DNA of 64,000 bases from Scandinavium goeteborgense (GCF_003935895.2 NZ_CP054058.1:1178001-1242000), one strand, 5' to 3'; counted from the first letter of the stretch, positions 7,514 to 21,148 are shown. Translations and numbers: made by a program. Notes: generated by a model not told the origin, from the letters alone.

Positions 7514-10500
7514 TTATTGCGGCTTCTCTTTGAGCGGGAAGCGGCGACGCACCAGCACGAAGAACAGCGGTACAAAGAAGATGGCCAGTATGGTCGCGGA
7601 GATCATCCCACCCATCACGCCCGTACCGACCGCGTGCTGGCTCCCGGAGCCTGCGCCGGTACTGGTTGCCATCGGCAGGACGCCGAAGATAAATGCCAGC
7701 GAGGTCATCAGAATCGGGCGCAGACGCTGACGACAGGCGTGCAGCGTGGCCTCCAGCAAATCCTGCCCTTTCTCATTCATCTCGTTGGCAAACTCGACGA
7801 TAAGAATGGCGTTTTTCGCCGAAAGCCCGATAACCGTCAGCAGGCCAACCTGGAAGTACACGTCGTTCTCAAGCCCCCGCATCCAGGTGGCGAGCAGCGC
7901 GCCGATCACCCCGAGCGGCACCACCAGCATCACCGAGAACGGCACCGACCAGCTCTCATACAGCGCCGCCAGGCACAGGAACACCACCAGCAGCGAAATC
8001 GCGTACAGGGCAGGGGCCTGCGCACCGGAGAGACGTTCCTGATAGGACATCGCCGTCCACTCCAGACCAAAGCCCGTCGGCAGCTGGCTCACCAGTTTTT
8101 CCATCACGTCCATCGCGGTACCGGTACTGACTCCCGGTGCCGCTTCACCGACGATCTCCAGTGCGGAATACCCGTTGTAACGCTCCAGACGCGGAGAGCC
8201 TGTCTCCCAGCGCGAGGTGGCAAAGGCTGAGAACGGCACCATTTCACCGCTACTGTTACGCACGTACCAGAAGTTGATGTCGCTCGGCAGCATGCGGTAC
8301 GGCGCAGCGGACTGGACGTACACTTTCTTGGTACGGCCACGGTCCATAAAGTCATTCACGTAATCCGAGCCCCACGCGGTTTGCATGGTGTCGTTGATAT
8401 CGTCGACGGAGACGCCCAGCGCCTGGGCTTTACGCTGATCGATATCGATTTGCAGCTGCGGACTGTCATCCAGACCGTTGTGCCGCACGCGGGTGAGCTG
8501 CGAATCATTGCTGGCTAAATCCAGCAGCTTATCGCGGGCCGCCATCAACGCCGTGTGGCCGAGACCGGCGTGATCCTGAAGCTCCATATCAAAGCCTGCC
8601 GAGCTGCCGAGGCCGCTGATCGCCGCTGGGCTGTTGGCAAATACGCGCGCTTCGTTAATCTTATTAAACGCTTTGGTCGCGCGTTCAATAATGGCGAACG
8701 AGGTGCCGGTGGTAGTATCGCGATCGTCCCAGTCCTTCAGACGAATAAACATACGCGCGACGTTTTGACCGTTACCGCCCGGGCCGGAACCGATGGTGGC
8801 AAAGATGGACGCGACGTTAGCATTCTCATTTTTGAAGAAGTAATCCTCAACCTTTTCCACCACTTTCAGCGTCTGCTGCTGCGTGGAGCCGCTTGGCAGC
8901 TGGATGGAGGTCAGGAACATACCGCGGTCTTCCTGCGGCAGGAACGAGGTCGGCAGTTTGAGGAACAGGAACACCATGCCGCCGAGCAGCAGCACGTAAA
9001 TAAGCATCCAGCGCAGGCTGCGGTGCAAAATTTTGCCGACGCGGGTTTCATAGCGCCGCGCGCTCTTGTCAAACATCCGGTTAAACCAGCCGAAGAAGCC
9101 TCTTTGACCGTGATGTTCGCCTTTATGCAGCGGCTTGAGAAGCGTGGCGCACAGGGCCGGGGTGAGGATCATCGCCACCAGCACCGACAGCACCATTGCC
9201 GATACAATCGTTATCGAGAACTGACGATAAATCGCTCCGGTGGTTCCGCCGAAGAAGGCCATCGGGATAAATACCGCCGACAACACCATCGCGATGCCGA
9301 CCAGCGCACCCTGAATTTGCCCCATCGATTTTCGCGTCGCTTCCCGGGGCGAAAGCCCTTCGGAGCTCATGATTCGCTCGACGTTTTCCACCACCACGAT
9401 GGCGTCATCCACCAGCAGGCCGATGGCCAACACCATCGCGAACATCGTTAGCGTGTTTATCGAATAGCCAAACGAGTACAGGATGGCGAAGGTGCCCATC
9501 AGGACCACGGGCACGGCAATGGTCGGAATAAGCGTGGCGCGGAAGTTTTGCAGGAACAGGTACATCACCAGGAACACCAGGGCGATCGCTTCCAGCAGCG
9601 TTTTCACCACGTCGTGAATCGAGGCTTTAACGAACGAGGTGGTCTCGTAGGCAATCTTATATTCCAGCCCGTGCGGAAAATAGTGCGACAGCTCATCGAG
9701 GCGCGCCAACGTGGCTTCGGCGGTTTGCATTTCGTTGGCGCCGGATGCCAGCTGAATCCCTAAGCCGGATGCTGGTTTGCGGTTATAGCGGCTCAGATAA
9801 TCGTAATTTTCTGCGCCCAGTTCGACTTTAGCTACATCGCCCAGCGTGACCAGCGAGCCGTCTTTATTGACGCGTAACGTGATATCGCGGAACTGCTGCG
9901 GCGTTTGCAGCAACGACTGGGCGTTAACCGTGGCGTTCAGGGCCTGTTTATTGACTGACGGCGTGCCGCCTAACTGACCAACGGCCACCTGGGCATTCTG
10001 CGAACTGACCGCATCGGTAACGTCCTGAGTGGTCAGCTGATAGCTATTGAGCTTTGACGGGTCGAGCCAGATGCGCATCGAATACTGGGAACCATAGGCG
10101 CTGATATTGCCCACGCCATTGACGCGACTGAGCGGTTCCTGCACGTTACTGGCGACGTAGTCAGCGATATCCTGTTTATCCATGCTGCCGTCCGTCGATA
10201 CGAAGGCGATGGTCAGGATGTTGGTGTCCCCGGTTTTACGCACCGTCACGCCCTGATCTTGCACGGCCTGCGGTAGTTTTTTTAGCGCGGACTGCAGTTG
10301 GTTTTGCACCTGCTGCATCGCTTCGTTCGGGTCAGTCCCGGCGGTAAAGGTGATAGTGATGGTTGCCTGCCCGGCGGAGCTGCTCTGGGAGGACATATAC
10401 ATCATGTTGTCGAGCCCGGTCATGTTCTGCTCAATAACCTGGGTGACGGTATTCTCCAGGGTTTGCGCGGACGCACCCGGATAGTTCGCGGTGACACGCA

Positions 10501-10627
10501 CGTTAGGCGGCGCTAAGTCAGGATATTGCTCAACAGGAAGCGACAGAATCGCCAGCGTACCTGTCAGACACAACAGGATGGCCAGCACCCAGGCAAAAAT
10601 GGGGCGATCGATAAAGAAATTCGCCAT
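7514..10627 (-). CDS. acrD: Multidrug/aminoglycoside efflux RND transporter AcrD
   Basis: AcrD is the inner-membrane proton/drug antiporter that pairs with AcrA and TolC and exports aminoglycosides and other hydrophilic compounds. The 1037 residues equal the E. coli length. Twelve membrane spans are expected; the first is at about 9-29 after [13 protein letters not shown]. The proton-relay pair of aspartates is seen in [17 protein letters not shown] near 407-408 and the lysine in [17 protein letters not shown] near 940. Two large periplasmic loops follow spans 1 and 7. It is monocistronic, bounded by a terminator and divergent from nudK. In E. coli it responds to BaeSR; a BaeR-like stretch TTTCTCCACGTTTCGC (minus strand, about 10698-10713) is only suggestive. 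Confidence 0.97.
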   Translation of the reverse strand: MANFFIDRPIFAWVLAILLCLTGTLAILSLPVEQYPDLAPPNVRVTANYPGASAQTLENTVTQVIEQNMTGLDNMMYMSSQSSSAGQATITITFTAGTDPNEAMQQVQNQLQSALKKLPQAVQDQGVTVRKTGDTNILTIAFVSTDGSMDKQDIADYVASNVQEPLSRVNGVGNISAYGSQYSMRIWLDPSKLNSYQLTTQDVTDAVSSQNAQVAVGQLGGTPSVNKQALNATVNAQSLLQTPQQFRDITLRVNKDGSLVTLGDVAKVELGAENYDYLSRYNRKPASGLGIQLASGANEMQTAEATLARLDELSHYFPHGLEYKIAYETTSFVKASIHDVVKTLLEAIALVFLVMYLFLQNFRATLIPTIAVPVVLMGTFAILYSFGYSINTLTMFAMVLAIGLLVDDAIVVVENVERIMSSEGLSPREATRKSMGQIQGALVGIAMVLSAVFIPMAFFGGTTGAIYRQFSITIVSAMVLSVLVAMILTPALCATLLKPLHKGEHHGQRGFFGWFNRMFDKSARRYETRVGKILHRSLRWMLIYVLLLGGMVFLFLKLPTSFLPQEDRGMFLTSIQLPSGSTQQQTLKVVEKVEDYFFKNENANVASIFATIGSGPGGNGQNVARMFIRLKDWDDRDTTTGTSFAIIERATKAFNKINEARVFANSPAAISGLGSSAGFDMELQDHAGLGHTALMAARDKLLDLASNDSQLTRVRHNGLDDSPQLQIDIDQRKAQALGVSVDDINDTMQTAWGSDYVNDFMDRGRTKKVYVQSAAPYRMLPSDINFWYVRNSSGEMVPFSAFATSRWETGSPRLERYNGYSALEIVGEAAPGVSTGTAMDVMEKLVSQLPTGFGLEWTAMSYQERLSGAQAPALYAISLLVVFLCLAALYESWSVPFSVMLVVPLGVIGALLATWMRGLENDVYFQVGLLTVIGLSAKNAILIVEFANEMNEKGQDLLEATLHACRQRLRPILMTSLAFIFGVLPMATSTGAGSGSQHAVGTGVMGGMISATILAIFFVPLFFVLVRRRFPLKEKPQ

Positions 10628-10845
10628 CGGAATCAGGACCTCACTACACGGTTTTTTTTGTTATGGCAGGCTTTGAATACTGTAGCGGCAAGGCCTGAGC
10701 GAAACGTGGAGAAATTAAGGAGATAGTGTAAATTATCATTCCGCGTTCATGCATAAACATACATAAATCAATGTAAATGAGCGTAACGACAAAGCAAGCT
10801 GTGACGGGTAAACTGGTTGGCGAATTCTGACGCTGTGGAGCCGTA

Positions 10846-11421
10846 ATGTCATTCAATATTGAAATTATCAAAGACAAAATCCTGTCGGAAAATTACTTCG
10901 TATTGCGCAACATCACCTACGATTTGACGCGCAAAGATGGGGAAGTGGTGCGCCACAAGCGCGAAGTCTACGATCGCGGTAACGGCGCCACCATTCTGCT
11001 GTACAACCCGCACAAGAAAAGCGTGGTACTGGTGCGCCAGTTCCGTGTCGCGACGTGGGTTAACGGCAACGCCGACGGTAGATTAATCGAAACCTGCGCC
11101 GGGTTGCTGGATGACGACGAGCCAGAAGCCTGCATCCGCAAAGAAGCGGTGGAAGAAACCGGCTACCAGGTTGACGACGTACGCAAAGTCTTCGAGCTGT
11201 ACATGTCTCCAGGCGGCGTGACCGAGCTGGTGCATTTCTTTATCGCCGAATACCACGACAACCTGCGTGCTAACGCGGGCGGCGGCGTGGAAGATGAAGA
11301 TATCGACGTGCTGGAAATGCCTTTCGAACGTGCGTTGGCGATGGTCAAAAGCGGTGAAATTCGTGACGGCAAAGCGGTTATCCTGCTTCAATATCTGCAA
11401 AACACCGGTTTAATGGACTAA
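10846..11421 (+). CDS. nudK: GDP-mannose pyrophosphatase NudK (Nudix)
   Basis: NudK cleaves GDP-mannose to GMP and mannose-1-phosphate. The 191 residues match E. coli NudK in length and throughout. The Nudix box runs [22 protein letters not shown] at about 85-107, with the catalytic REXXEE variant as KEAVEE; Mg2+ is bound there. The family signature [18 protein letters not shown] follows. In E. coli the genes aegA and narQ separate nudK from acrD; here they are missing and nudK is directly divergent from acrD. The start codon follows GGAG. Confidence 0.95.
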   Translation: MSFNIEIIKDKILSENYFVLRNITYDLTRKDGEVVRHKREVYDRGNGATILLYNPHKKSVVLVRQFRVATWVNGNADGRLIETCAGLLDDDEPEACIRKEAVEETGYQVDDVRKVFELYMSPGGVTELVHFFIAEYHDNLRANAGGGVEDEDIDVLEMPFERALAMVKSGEIRDGKAVILLQYLQNTGLMD

Positions 11422-11497
11422 TCCGATTGAGTAAAAGGTGGCCGCCAGGGGAGGATACGCCGTAGTAATCGGCGTTTTTTTCTTCTGGGGTCATCTC

Positions 11498-12544
11498 GTG
11501 TCTTTTCGTCTGCTTTTTCTTTTGCTGCTGGTCGGGTTACCGTCGACGCTGACGTGGGCTGCGCCTGTGCAACAGGAATTCAGCAACTGGCAGGTGACCT
11601 GCAATAATCAGAATTTCTGCGTAACGCGCAATATTGGCTTGCACCACGGGTGGGTGATGTCCTTGACGCGCAGTGCGGGTGCGCATAATGATTCGACTCT
11701 GCGCATCGAACTGGGCGGCCCGGAAAACGTGCTGCCAAAAATCCCTCCCATTGCCCCACGTTTGCTGCTGGACGGTTCGCCGTTAAAGCTGGTCGGTGAA
11801 CACTGGCAGATAACGCCGTGGCATCTCAGTACTGGCGACAGCCCAACCATCAACACGTTTCTCCAGCATATTCAGGACGGTCAAGCGCTGACGCTTGAAA
11901 ACGGCACGCAGAGCATCTCTTTGCAGGGGCTGAAAGCGGCGCTGCTGTTTATTGACGACCAGCAAAAGCGCGTCGGGAGTGAAACCGCGTGGATTGGCAA
12001 AGGCGACGACCCCCCGCTGAGCGTACCCCCCGCGCCAGCGCTGAAAGCGGTGAAGAAGGTGAACCCGACGCCGACGCCGTTTAGCCGCGAAGAGTTTAAC
12101 GACCTGCTCGATTACGGCACCTGGCGCATGAACAACAGCCAGTGCTCACTGGACCCTCTGCGCCGTGAAGTGTGGGTCACGCCGCTCACCGACGATAAAG
12201 CGCTACTGATGTTGACCTGTGAATCGGGGGCCTACAACACCATTTACCGGGCGTGGCTGGTATCGCGTCAGAAACCGTTTGCCGCCCAGCCCATCAGGCT
12301 GCGCCTGCCGTTTCTGCCGCAGGAAAAGGACGAACGTGACATTGAGCTGGTCAATTTGACCTTCAATGACAAAACGCGTGAACTGGAGACGCTGGATAAA
12401 GGCCGCGGTCAGGGCGACTGCGGCGTACAAACGCGCTGGCGTTATGACGGCCAGCGCTTTCGTCTGGTGCGATACGCCGGACAACCGGCCTGCGATAACT
12501 GGCAGGGGCCAGATGCATGGCCCACCCTCTGGATAACAAGATAG
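11498..12544 (+). CDS. ypfG: YpfG, secreted protein of unknown function (DUF1176)
   Basis: 348 residues from a GTG start at 11498, with GGGG 8 bases before it. This start gives a clean signal peptide (SFRLLFLLLLVGLPSTLTWA) and a mature end at about APVQQEFSNW; E. coli YpfG has 347 residues. An ATG further upstream would put a poor extension before the signal. Four cysteines in NNQNFCV, NSQCSLD, DCGVQ and PACDNW could form disulfides in the periplasm. DUF1176 proteins have no established activity. The gene starts 76 bases after nudK and could share its transcript. Confidence 0.9.
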   Translation: MSFRLLFLLLLVGLPSTLTWAAPVQQEFSNWQVTCNNQNFCVTRNIGLHHGWVMSLTRSAGAHNDSTLRIELGGPENVLPKIPPIAPRLLLDGSPLKLVGEHWQITPWHLSTGDSPTINTFLQHIQDGQALTLENGTQSISLQGLKAALLFIDDQQKRVGSETAWIGKGDDPPLSVPPAPALKAVKKVNPTPTPFSREEFNDLLDYGTWRMNNSQCSLDPLRREVWVTPLTDDKALLMLTCESGAYNTIYRAWLVSRQKPFAAQPIRLRLPFLPQEKDERDIELVNLTFNDKTRELETLDKGRGQGDCGVQTRWRYDGQRFRLVRYAGQPACDNWQGPDAWPTLWITR

Positions 12545-12550
12545 TTTATT

Positions 12551-12622
12551 GCCTGATAGCAACGCTACGCGCCTTATCAGGCCTACAAAACCGTAGGCCC
12601 GATAAGCTTGCGCCATCGGGCA
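12551..12622. repeat. BIME: pair of inverted REP units
   Basis: GCCTGATAGC...CTTATCAGGC (12551-12582) is followed by a second unit GTAGGCCCGATAAGC...ATCGGGC in opposite orientation. It sits between the convergent genes ypfG and tktB, as REP clusters usually do, and takes the place of a classical terminator. Confidence 0.75.
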
Positions 12623-12628
12623 TTTTCA

Positions 12629-14623
12629 CTACTTGTGCATGACCTTCTTCGCTTTCTCGACGATATTTTCCACCGTAAAGCCAAAGAACGGGAACAGCTT
12701 CTCGGCGGGCGCTGATTCGCCATAGGTGGTCATGCCGACAATCGCTCCTTTAAGGCCCACGTATTTGTACCAATAATCCGCAATCCCGGCTTCGACCGCC
12801 ACGCGAGCGGAGACATCCGACGGCAATACGGATTCACGATATTCCTCGTCCTGCTTATCGAACACATCGGTTGAGGGCAGGGAAACCACCCGCACGCTGT
12901 GCCCGTCAGCCACCAGTTTCTCCGCCGCCAGCACGGTGATTTCCAGTTCTGACCCCGTCGCAATCAGGATAAGGTCCGGCTTGCCGCCTGAGTCTTTCAG
13001 CACATAGCCGCCGCGCGCAATGGCTTTTACCTGATCCGGCGAACGTTCGATTTGCGCCAGATTCTGACGCGACAGGATTAGTGCCGTCGGGCCGTCGTGG
13101 CGTTCAATCGCCGCTTTCCACGCCACCGCCGTTTCTACCTGATCGCAAGGACGCCAGGTGCTGAAGTTCGGCGTCAGGCGCAGGCTGGCAAGTTGTTCAA
13201 CCGCCTGGTGCGTCGGACCATCTTCCCCAAGGCCGATTGAGTCATGGGTGTAAACCATGATTTGTCGCGCCTTCATCAGCGCCGCCATACGCGCGGCGTT
13301 GCGGGCGTATTCCACGAACATCAGGAAGGTCGCGGTGTATGGCAAAAAGCCGCCATGATGGGCGATGCCGTTGGCGATGGCAGTCATCCCAAATTCGCGC
13401 ACGCCGTAGTGAATGTAGTTCCCGGCCGGATCGTCTTTCAGTGAAACCGATTCTTTCCAGATGGTCAGGTTGCTTGGTGCAAGGTCAGCCGAACCGCCTA
13501 ATAGCTCTTTCAGAAGCGGGCCGTAAACGTTGAGTGCGTTTTGCGATGCCTTACGGGTGGCGATTTTCGCCGGTTCCGACTGCAACTTCTCAATATACTT
13601 TTGGCTGATGCTCTGCCAGTTGTCCGGCAGTTTGCCGCTCATGCGGCGTTCGAATTCAGCCGCCAACTCAGGATGGGCTTTTTTATACGCCGCCAGTTTG
13701 TCATTCCAGCTGTGCTGGGCTTTTTCACCTTTCTCGCGTGCATCCCAGCCCTGATAAATCTCTTTCGGAATTTCAAACGCCGGGTACTTCCAGCCCAACT
13801 GCTTGCGCGCCAGCGCGACTTCTTCTTCGCCGAGCGCCGCGCCGTGCGACTCTTCTTTCCCGGCTTTGTTTGGTGAGCCAAAGCCAATCACCGTCCTACA
13901 GATAATCAGCGACGGTTTATCCTTCACGCTTTGCGCTTCGAGGATCGCTTTTTTCACCGCTTCCGGGTCGTGCCCGTCGATCTCATGCACCACGTGCCAG
14001 TGATAGGCCTCAAAACGTTTGGCAGTGTCATCGGTAAACCAGCCCTCGGTATGGCCGTCAATCGAGATGCCGTTGTGATCGTAAAAGCCGATCAGCTTGC
14101 CGAGGCCTAACGTACCGGCCAGCGAGCAGGCTTCATGCGAAATGCCTTCCATCAGACAGCCGTCGCCCATAAACACGTAGGTATAGTGATCGACGATATC
14201 GTGGTCAGGCTGGTTAAACTGCGCCGCCAGCGTGCGTTCGGAAATCGCCAACCCAACGGCATTTGCCAGCCCCTGACCGAGCGGGCCGGTAGTGGTTTCG
14301 ATGCCCGGCGTATAGCCCAGTTCCGGGTGCCCCGGCGTTTTGGAATGTAGCTGGCGGAAGTTTTTCAGCTCGGATATTGGCAGGTCGTAACCGGTCAGAT
14401 GCAGCAGACTGTATTGCAACATTGAGGCGTGGCCGTTGGACAAAATAAAGCGGTCACGATCGTACCAATGTGGGTCGGTTGGGTTGTGCTTGAGGAAATC
14501 ATTCCACAGAACTTCGGCAATATCCGCCATCCCCATCGGGGCACCCGGGTGGCCGGAATTGGCTTTCTGCACAGCGTCCATACTCAGGGCGCGGATCGCG
14601 TTGGCTAGTTCTCTTCGGGACAT
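12629..14623 (-). CDS. tktB: Transketolase 2
   Basis: Transketolase moves two-carbon units between pentose and hexose phosphates in the non-oxidative pentose phosphate pathway, using thiamine diphosphate and Mg2+. The 664 residues begin [31 protein letters not shown], identical in plan to E. coli TktB (667). The cofactor motif [18 protein letters not shown] is near 153-170 and the transketolase signature with catalytic glutamate is in [18 protein letters not shown] near 405. Its pairing with talA, 20 bases away, marks it as TktB and not TktA; in E. coli this pair is controlled by RpoS. The C-terminus is 3 residues shorter than in E. coli. Confidence 0.96.
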   Translation of the reverse strand: MSRRELANAIRALSMDAVQKANSGHPGAPMGMADIAEVLWNDFLKHNPTDPHWYDRDRFILSNGHASMLQYSLLHLTGYDLPISELKNFRQLHSKTPGHPELGYTPGIETTTGPLGQGLANAVGLAISERTLAAQFNQPDHDIVDHYTYVFMGDGCLMEGISHEACSLAGTLGLGKLIGFYDHNGISIDGHTEGWFTDDTAKRFEAYHWHVVHEIDGHDPEAVKKAILEAQSVKDKPSLIICRTVIGFGSPNKAGKEESHGAALGEEEVALARKQLGWKYPAFEIPKEIYQGWDAREKGEKAQHSWNDKLAAYKKAHPELAAEFERRMSGKLPDNWQSISQKYIEKLQSEPAKIATRKASQNALNVYGPLLKELLGGSADLAPSNLTIWKESVSLKDDPAGNYIHYGVREFGMTAIANGIAHHGGFLPYTATFLMFVEYARNAARMAALMKARQIMVYTHDSIGLGEDGPTHQAVEQLASLRLTPNFSTWRPCDQVETAVAWKAAIERHDGPTALILSRQNLAQIERSPDQVKAIARGGYVLKDSGGKPDLILIATGSELEITVLAAEKLVADGHSVRVVSLPSTDVFDKQDEEYRESVLPSDVSARVAVEAGIADYWYKYVGLKGAIVGMTTYGESAPAEKLFPFFGFTVENIVEKAKKVMHK

Positions 14624-14643
14624 AGCATTCTCCGTGGCAAAAG

Positions 14644-15594
14644 TTACAGTTTGGCGGCGAGTAAATCTTCCAGCTTGCGCTGGTCAACGGCGAACAGGCG
14701 AATACCCTCCGCCAGTTTGTCCACCGCCATAGGGTCCTGATTATGTTCCCAGCGGAATTGCGCTTCGGTGAGCGGGGCCGGGCGGTTGAAGAATTGCGAG
14801 GCCGGAATGAGTTTGCGGGTAACCGCGTCCTCTTTTTCCTGCAACTCTTTCAGCAGCGGCGGGGCGATGGTCAAGCGGTCGCAGCCTGCCAGCGCCAGAA
14901 TTTGCTCCGTGCGACGGAAGCTCGCGCCCATCACTACCGTGTTGTAGCGGTGCTGCTTGAAGTAATCGTAGATATTGCGCACCGACTTCACGCCCGGATC
15001 TTCTTCCACGACGTACGGGTCCATCGGCTCGCGCTGCTGATACCAGTCGTAAATGCGCCCGACGAACGGGGAAATCAGAAACACACCCGCTTCGGCGCAG
15101 GCGCGGGCTTGAGCGAAGGAAAACAGCAGCGTCAGATTGCAGTGAATGCCTTCTTTCTCCAGCACCTCGGCGGCGCGAATGCCTTCCCAGGTCGACGCCA
15201 GCTTGATCAGAATTCGGGATTTATCGATGCCCTGATCGGCATACAGCTGCACCAGATGTCGCGCTTTGGCGATGCTTTTGTCCTGATCAAAGGACAGACG
15301 AGCGTCCACTTCGGTGGAAACACGTCCGGGAATGCTTTTCAGAATTTCCGCACCGAAATTGACCGCCAGCTTGTCGCAGGCGTCAACGACCTGCTGTTCG
15401 CGGCTACTGCCCTGTTTTTTGGCATACGCCACCGCGTCATCAATCAGGTGGGTGTAGTGTTCCAGGCCTGCGGCTTTCAGCAACAGGGAAGGGTTGGTGG
15501 TGGCATCTTCCGGCTGATAGTGGCGGATGGATTCGATATCGCCGCTGTCGGCGACGACTGTGGTGAACTTCTTAATACCGTCTAGCTGGTTCAT
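14644..15594 (-). CDS. talA: Transaldolase A
   Basis: Transaldolase moves a dihydroxyacetone unit from sedoheptulose-7-phosphate to glyceraldehyde-3-phosphate through a lysine Schiff base. 316 residues from the ATG at 15594, with AAGGAGTC 8 bases before it; an earlier start would add 8 residues unlike the family. The Schiff-base lysine is in [16 protein letters not shown] near 131, and the signature DPSLL-like region [12 protein letters not shown] is near 32-43. Length and C-terminus ([14 protein letters not shown]) match E. coli TalA. It is the first gene of the talA-tktB operon and is divergent from maeB across 275 bases holding both promoters. Confidence 0.96.
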   Translation of the reverse strand: MNQLDGIKKFTTVVADSGDIESIRHYQPEDATTNPSLLLKAAGLEHYTHLIDDAVAYAKKQGSSREQQVVDACDKLAVNFGAEILKSIPGRVSTEVDARLSFDQDKSIAKARHLVQLYADQGIDKSRILIKLASTWEGIRAAEVLEKEGIHCNLTLLFSFAQARACAEAGVFLISPFVGRIYDWYQQREPMDPYVVEEDPGVKSVRNIYDYFKQHRYNTVVMGASFRRTEQILALAGCDRLTIAPPLLKELQEKEDAVTRKLIPASQFFNRPAPLTEAQFRWEHNQDPMAVDKLAEGIRLFAVDQRKLEDLLAAKL

Positions 15595-15869
15595 GAAAAG
15601 AGACTCCTTAAAAAGCAAAGTGTTAGACGAAGGCTCTCGCTTGCACTTCGGGGGAATTCAGGTCATGCCTAACTCAAAAGCATAGCAGACGGGCCGGCCT
15701 TGGTTTACGACATCGCTTAACAGGAGTGTTAAAAATTAATAACAAAATTGCGTTTTGATGACGAGAGTATGGCAGCCTTCAAAGTTTACGAGTCCGCGAA
15801 AGGGGATACTCACGGGTTAGCACCGGGAACACATTTCTCCTATTTCTGTGACGTAAAAAGGAATCTAAA

Positions 15870-18149
15870 ATGGATGACCAGTTAAGACAAAGCGCCCTCG
15901 ATTTCCACGAATTCCCCACTCCAGGCAAAATTCAGGTCTCTCCGACTAAGCCACTCGCTACGCAGCGCGATCTGGCCCTGGCCTATTCACCGGGTGTGGC
16001 CGCCCCGTGCCTCGAAATCGAAAAAGACCCGCTGGCGGCATTTAAATACACCGCCCGTGGCAATCTGGTGGCAGTCGTTTCGAACGGCACCGCGGTGCTG
16101 GGCTTGGGCAATATCGGCGCGCTGGCCGGTAAGCCAGTCATGGAAGGGAAAGGGGTGCTGTTCAAAAAATTTGCCGGGATTGACGTCTTTGATATCGAAA
16201 TAGACGAACTCGATCCAGATAAACTGATTGATGTGGTCGCCGCGCTGGAGCCAACATTCGGCGGCATCAACCTTGAAGACATCAAAGCGCCAGAGTGCTT
16301 CTACATCGAACAGAAGCTGCGCGAGCGGATGAAAATCCCGGTCTTCCACGATGACCAGCACGGCACGGCGATTATCAGCACCGCCGCCATTCTCAACGGT
16401 TTACGGGTGGTTGAGAAAAACCTCTCTGACGTGCGGATGGTGGTGTCCGGTGCAGGTGCGGCGGCAATCGCCTGTATGAACCTGCTGGTGGTGTTGGGGA
16501 TGCAGAAGCACAACATCGTGGTGTGCGACTCAAAAGGCGTTATCTACAAAGACCGCGAACCGAACATGGCTGAAACCAAAGCCGCGTATGCAGTGGATGA
16601 CGATGGCAAACGCACGCTGGACGACGTGATTGACGGCGCGGATATCTTCCTCGGCTGTTCAGGCCCGAAAGTGCTGACTCAGGAAATGGTCAAGAAAATG
16701 GCGCGTGCGCCAATGATCCTTGCCCTGGCGAACCCGGAGCCGGAAATTCTGCCCCCGCTGGCGAAAGAAGTGCGCCCTGACGCGATCATCTGCACCGGCC
16801 GTTCCGATTACCCGAACCAGGTAAACAACGTGCTGTGCTTCCCGTTCATCTTCCGCGGGGCGCTGGACGTGGGCGCGACCGCGATCAACGAAGAGATGAA
16901 GCTGGCGGCGGTTCACGCAATTGCGGAACTGGCGCATGCCGAGCAGAGCGAAGTCGTGGCGTCGGCGTATGGCGATCAGGATCTGAGTTTCGGCCCGGAA
17001 TACATCATTCCCAAACCGTTCGACCCTCGCCTGATCGTTAAGATCGCCCCGGCGGTGGCCAAAGCGGCGATGGATTCCGGCGTGGCGACACGTCCGATTG
17101 CCGATTTTGCCGCCTACGAAGAGAAGCTGAGCGAATTCGTCTACAAAACCAACCTGTTCATGAAGCCGATTTTCTCCCAGGCGCGTAAAGAGCCGAAGCG
17201 CGTGGTGCTGGCGGAAGGGGAAGATACTCGCGTATTGCACGCCACGCAGGAGTTAATCACGCTGGGTCTCGCGAAGCCGATTCTGATTGGTCGCCCGAAC
17301 GTGATTGAAATGCGCCTGCAAAAGCTGGGGCTGCAAATGAAGCCGGGCGTCGATTTCGATATCGTGAATAACGAATCCGATCCGCGCTTTAAAGAGTACT
17401 GGATGGAGTACTACAACATCATGAAGCGCCGGGGGATCACCCAGGAGCAGGCGCAGCGTCATGTCATCAGCAACACCACGGTGATTGGCGCGATCATGGT
17501 TCAGCGCGGTGAAGCGGATGCGCTGATTTGCGGGACTATCGGGGATTATCACGAGCACTTTAGCGTGATTCAGCAACTGTTCGGCTATCGCGATGGAGTG
17601 CATACCGCCGGGGCGATGAACGCGCTGCTGCTGCCGAGTGGCAACACCTTTATCGCGGATACCTACGTTAACGACGATCCGACCCCGGAACAGTTGGCGG
17701 AAATCACCTTGATGGCGGCTGAAACCGTGCGTCGTTTCGGGATCGAACCGCGCGTGGCGCTGCTGTCGCATTCGAACTTTGGTTCGTCCAACTGTGCGGC
17801 GGCGACCAAAATGCGTCAGACCCTCGACCTGGTCCGCGCCAGTGCGCCAGAACTGATGATTGACGGCGAAATGCACGGTGACGCCGCGCTGGTGGAAAGC
17901 ATCCGCCACGATCGTATGCCGGACAGCCCGTTGAAAGGCGCAGCGAATATTCTGGTGATGCCGAACATGGAAGCGGCGCGTATCAGCTACAACCTGCTGC
18001 GCGTGTCATGCTCGGAAGGGGTGACCGTCGGGCCGGTACTGATGGGCGTGGCGAAACCGGTGCATATTCTGACGCCAATCGCGTCGGTGCGTCGTATCGT
18101 CAATATGGTCGCGCTGGCGGTGGTCGAGGCACAGACTGAGCCGCTGTAA
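15870..18149 (+). CDS. maeB: NADP-dependent malic enzyme MaeB
   Basis: MaeB decarboxylates malate to pyruvate with NADP+, supplying NADPH and pyruvate during gluconeogenic growth. The 759 residues match the E. coli length. The N-terminal malic enzyme half (to about 425) shows [25 protein letters not shown] and the Rossmann glycines [10 protein letters not shown]. The C-terminal half (about 430-759) resembles phosphotransacetylase ([31 protein letters not shown]) and acts as an allosteric, acetyl-CoA-sensing domain in this family rather than as an enzyme. Divergent from talA. In E. coli the ethanolamine operon lies just beyond maeB; here it is absent. Confidence 0.97.
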   Translation: MDDQLRQSALDFHEFPTPGKIQVSPTKPLATQRDLALAYSPGVAAPCLEIEKDPLAAFKYTARGNLVAVVSNGTAVLGLGNIGALAGKPVMEGKGVLFKKFAGIDVFDIEIDELDPDKLIDVVAALEPTFGGINLEDIKAPECFYIEQKLRERMKIPVFHDDQHGTAIISTAAILNGLRVVEKNLSDVRMVVSGAGAAAIACMNLLVVLGMQKHNIVVCDSKGVIYKDREPNMAETKAAYAVDDDGKRTLDDVIDGADIFLGCSGPKVLTQEMVKKMARAPMILALANPEPEILPPLAKEVRPDAIICTGRSDYPNQVNNVLCFPFIFRGALDVGATAINEEMKLAAVHAIAELAHAEQSEVVASAYGDQDLSFGPEYIIPKPFDPRLIVKIAPAVAKAAMDSGVATRPIADFAAYEEKLSEFVYKTNLFMKPIFSQARKEPKRVVLAEGEDTRVLHATQELITLGLAKPILIGRPNVIEMRLQKLGLQMKPGVDFDIVNNESDPRFKEYWMEYYNIMKRRGITQEQAQRHVISNTTVIGAIMVQRGEADALICGTIGDYHEHFSVIQQLFGYRDGVHTAGAMNALLLPSGNTFIADTYVNDDPTPEQLAEITLMAAETVRRFGIEPRVALLSHSNFGSSNCAAATKMRQTLDLVRASAPELMIDGEMHGDAALVESIRHDRMPDSPLKGAANILVMPNMEAARISYNLLRVSCSEGVTVGPVLMGVAKPVHILTPIASVRRIVNMVALAVVEAQTEPL

Positions 18150-18170
18150 TTGGCTATCCGTGATTGCTTT

Positions 18171-18301
18171 CCCCTCTCCCTAACCCTCTCCCACGGGGAG
18201 AGGGAACCGATCGGAGTCTTTTTCCCCTTCTCCCTGTGTAACAGGGCGTCAGGCTGTTCGGTTTTCTCCCTCGCCCTGTGGGAGAGGGTCGGGGAGAGGG
18301 G
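18171..18301. repeat. Pair of 34-bp inverted repeats (CCCTCTCCC type)
   Basis: The left arm (18171-18204) begins CCCCTCTCCCTAACCCTCTC and the right arm (18268-18301) is its near-perfect reverse complement, with about four differences. Each arm is itself a smaller palindrome (CCTCTCCC...GGGAGAGG). The 63 bases between are unrelated. This is the layout of a small non-coding mobile or palindromic intergenic element; it lies between convergent maeB and hemF and may also stop transcription. Confidence 0.75.
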
Positions 18302-18305
18302 ATAA

Positions 18306-20074
<1,769 letters not shown>

Positions 20075-20224
20075 GCGGCCCGATTTGTAAAAATAAATAT
20101 TCCATGTGTTATATCGTATCGTGTTTTCCGTTACGACAATCTGGGATGAGAATTGTTTTACTTTTCATTTCAATACGTGACAATGCAACATTATGCCATT
20201 TTTTTGACCGTTATTCGCAAGTTA

Positions 20225-20253
20225 TTGGAGATTTAGGATGATCACGCCATAAT
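20225..20253 (+). promoter_or_regulatory. Candidate promoter of ypeA
   Basis: TTGGAG (20225-20230) and CATAAT (20248-20253), spacer 17 bases, 33 bases before the ypeA ATG. Confidence 0.45.
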
Positions 20254-20286
20254 CACTGTTTTAAACCTAAAATGATGGGCAATAAC

Positions 20287-20712
20287 ATGGAGATTCGCGT
20301 TTTTCGCCAGTCCGATTTCGAAGAGGTTATTACGCTTTGGGAGCGTTGCGAGCTATTACGCCCCTGGAACGACCCGGAAATGGATATCGAACGTAAGCTA
20401 AACCATGACGTTAGCCTGTTTCTGGTGGCGGAAGTGAATGGCGAAGTGGTCGGCACCGTGATGGGTGGCTACGACGGTCATCGCGGCTCGGCCTATTATC
20501 TCGGCGTGCATCCGGAATATCGCGGACGCGGCATCGCCAATGCACTGCTGAATCGTCTTGAGAAAAAACTCATTGCGCGCGGCTGCCCGAAATTACAAAT
20601 CATGGTCCGTGAAGATAACGATATGGTGCAGGGCATGTACGAGCGCCTGGGCTATGAGCATGCGGATGTGGTCGTGCTCGGGAAGCGTCTGATAGAAGAT
20701 GAAGAATACTGA
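20287..20712 (+). CDS. ypeA: YpeA, GNAT family acetyltransferase
   Basis: 141 residues from the ATG at 20287, the same length as E. coli YpeA; two in-frame ATGs slightly upstream lack family support. It is a single GNAT domain: N-terminal [14 protein letters not shown], the acetyl-CoA pyrophosphate loop in [21 protein letters not shown] near 83-103, and [13 protein letters not shown] at the end. E. coli YpeA has been reported as a protein lysine acetyltransferase; its in vivo targets are not known from sequence. The last 14 bases overlap the start of yfeZ. Confidence 0.92.
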   Translation: MEIRVFRQSDFEEVITLWERCELLRPWNDPEMDIERKLNHDVSLFLVAEVNGEVVGTVMGGYDGHRGSAYYLGVHPEYRGRGIANALLNRLEKKLIARGCPKLQIMVREDNDMVQGMYERLGYEHADVVVLGKRLIEDEEY

Positions 20713-21148
20713 TTTTTTACCGTCGGCATACGATGGTCACGGGCGGCTACGGCTGCCTTTTGTGTTTTGGTGTGTCCTGTTGTTACAGGCGCGAACCTGG
20801 GTGGTCTTTGTGATGGCCGGGGCATCGCGTCAGCAGGGCGGGACGCTGCTGGATCTGTTTTATCCCGATCACGATAATTTTTGGATTAGCCTGCTGCCCG
20901 GCGTGCCTGCGGTGCTCGCTTTTCTCCTCAGTGGACGGCGACACCAGCTTCCGCGTCTGTGGCCACTGATGCGCTGGGTACTTATTCTCGCGCAGCTCGG
21001 GCTGTTACTCTGGCAGCCGCTGCTGTGGTGGCAGGGCGAACCGCTGAGCGGAATTGGCCTGGCGCTGGTTATTGTGGACGGTTTTGCGCTCTGGTGGTTG
21101 CTCAGCAACCGCCGTTTACGCGCCTGTTTTTCCCCGCAAGAGGATTAA
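20699..21148 (+). CDS. yfeZ: YfeZ, inner-membrane protein (DUF2919)
   Basis: 149 residues with four likely membrane spans (about 21-39, 55-76, 84-105 and 117-135). The YPDHDNFW motif lies between spans 1 and 2. It matches E. coli YfeZ in length and topology but less closely at the N-terminus. The start overlaps ypeA by 14 bases, so translation is coupled. No function is known. Confidence 0.87.
   Translation: MKNTDFLPSAYDGHGRLRLPFVFWCVLLLQARTWVVFVMAGASRQQGGTLLDLFYPDHDNFWISLLPGVPAVLAFLLSGRRHQLPRLWPLMRWVLILAQLGLLLWQPLLWWQGEPLSGIGLALVIVDGFALWWLLSNRRLRACFSPQED

Noticed and set aside
8555-9451. Open frame of about 298 codons antisense to acrD
   Set aside because: Lies wholly inside a well-identified gene; its translation has no domain features.
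10698-10713. BaeR-like site before acrD
   Set aside because: The match covers only part of the reported consensus; noted with acrD but too weak to list as a site.
14743-15585. Open frame of about 280 codons antisense to talA
   Set aside because: Shadow of talA codon bias; no start signals.
20238-20252. Four-codon frame ATG ATC ACG CCA TAA behind GGAG, upstream of ypeA
   Set aside because: It overlaps the candidate -10 of the ypeA promoter and is too short to support as a leader peptide.
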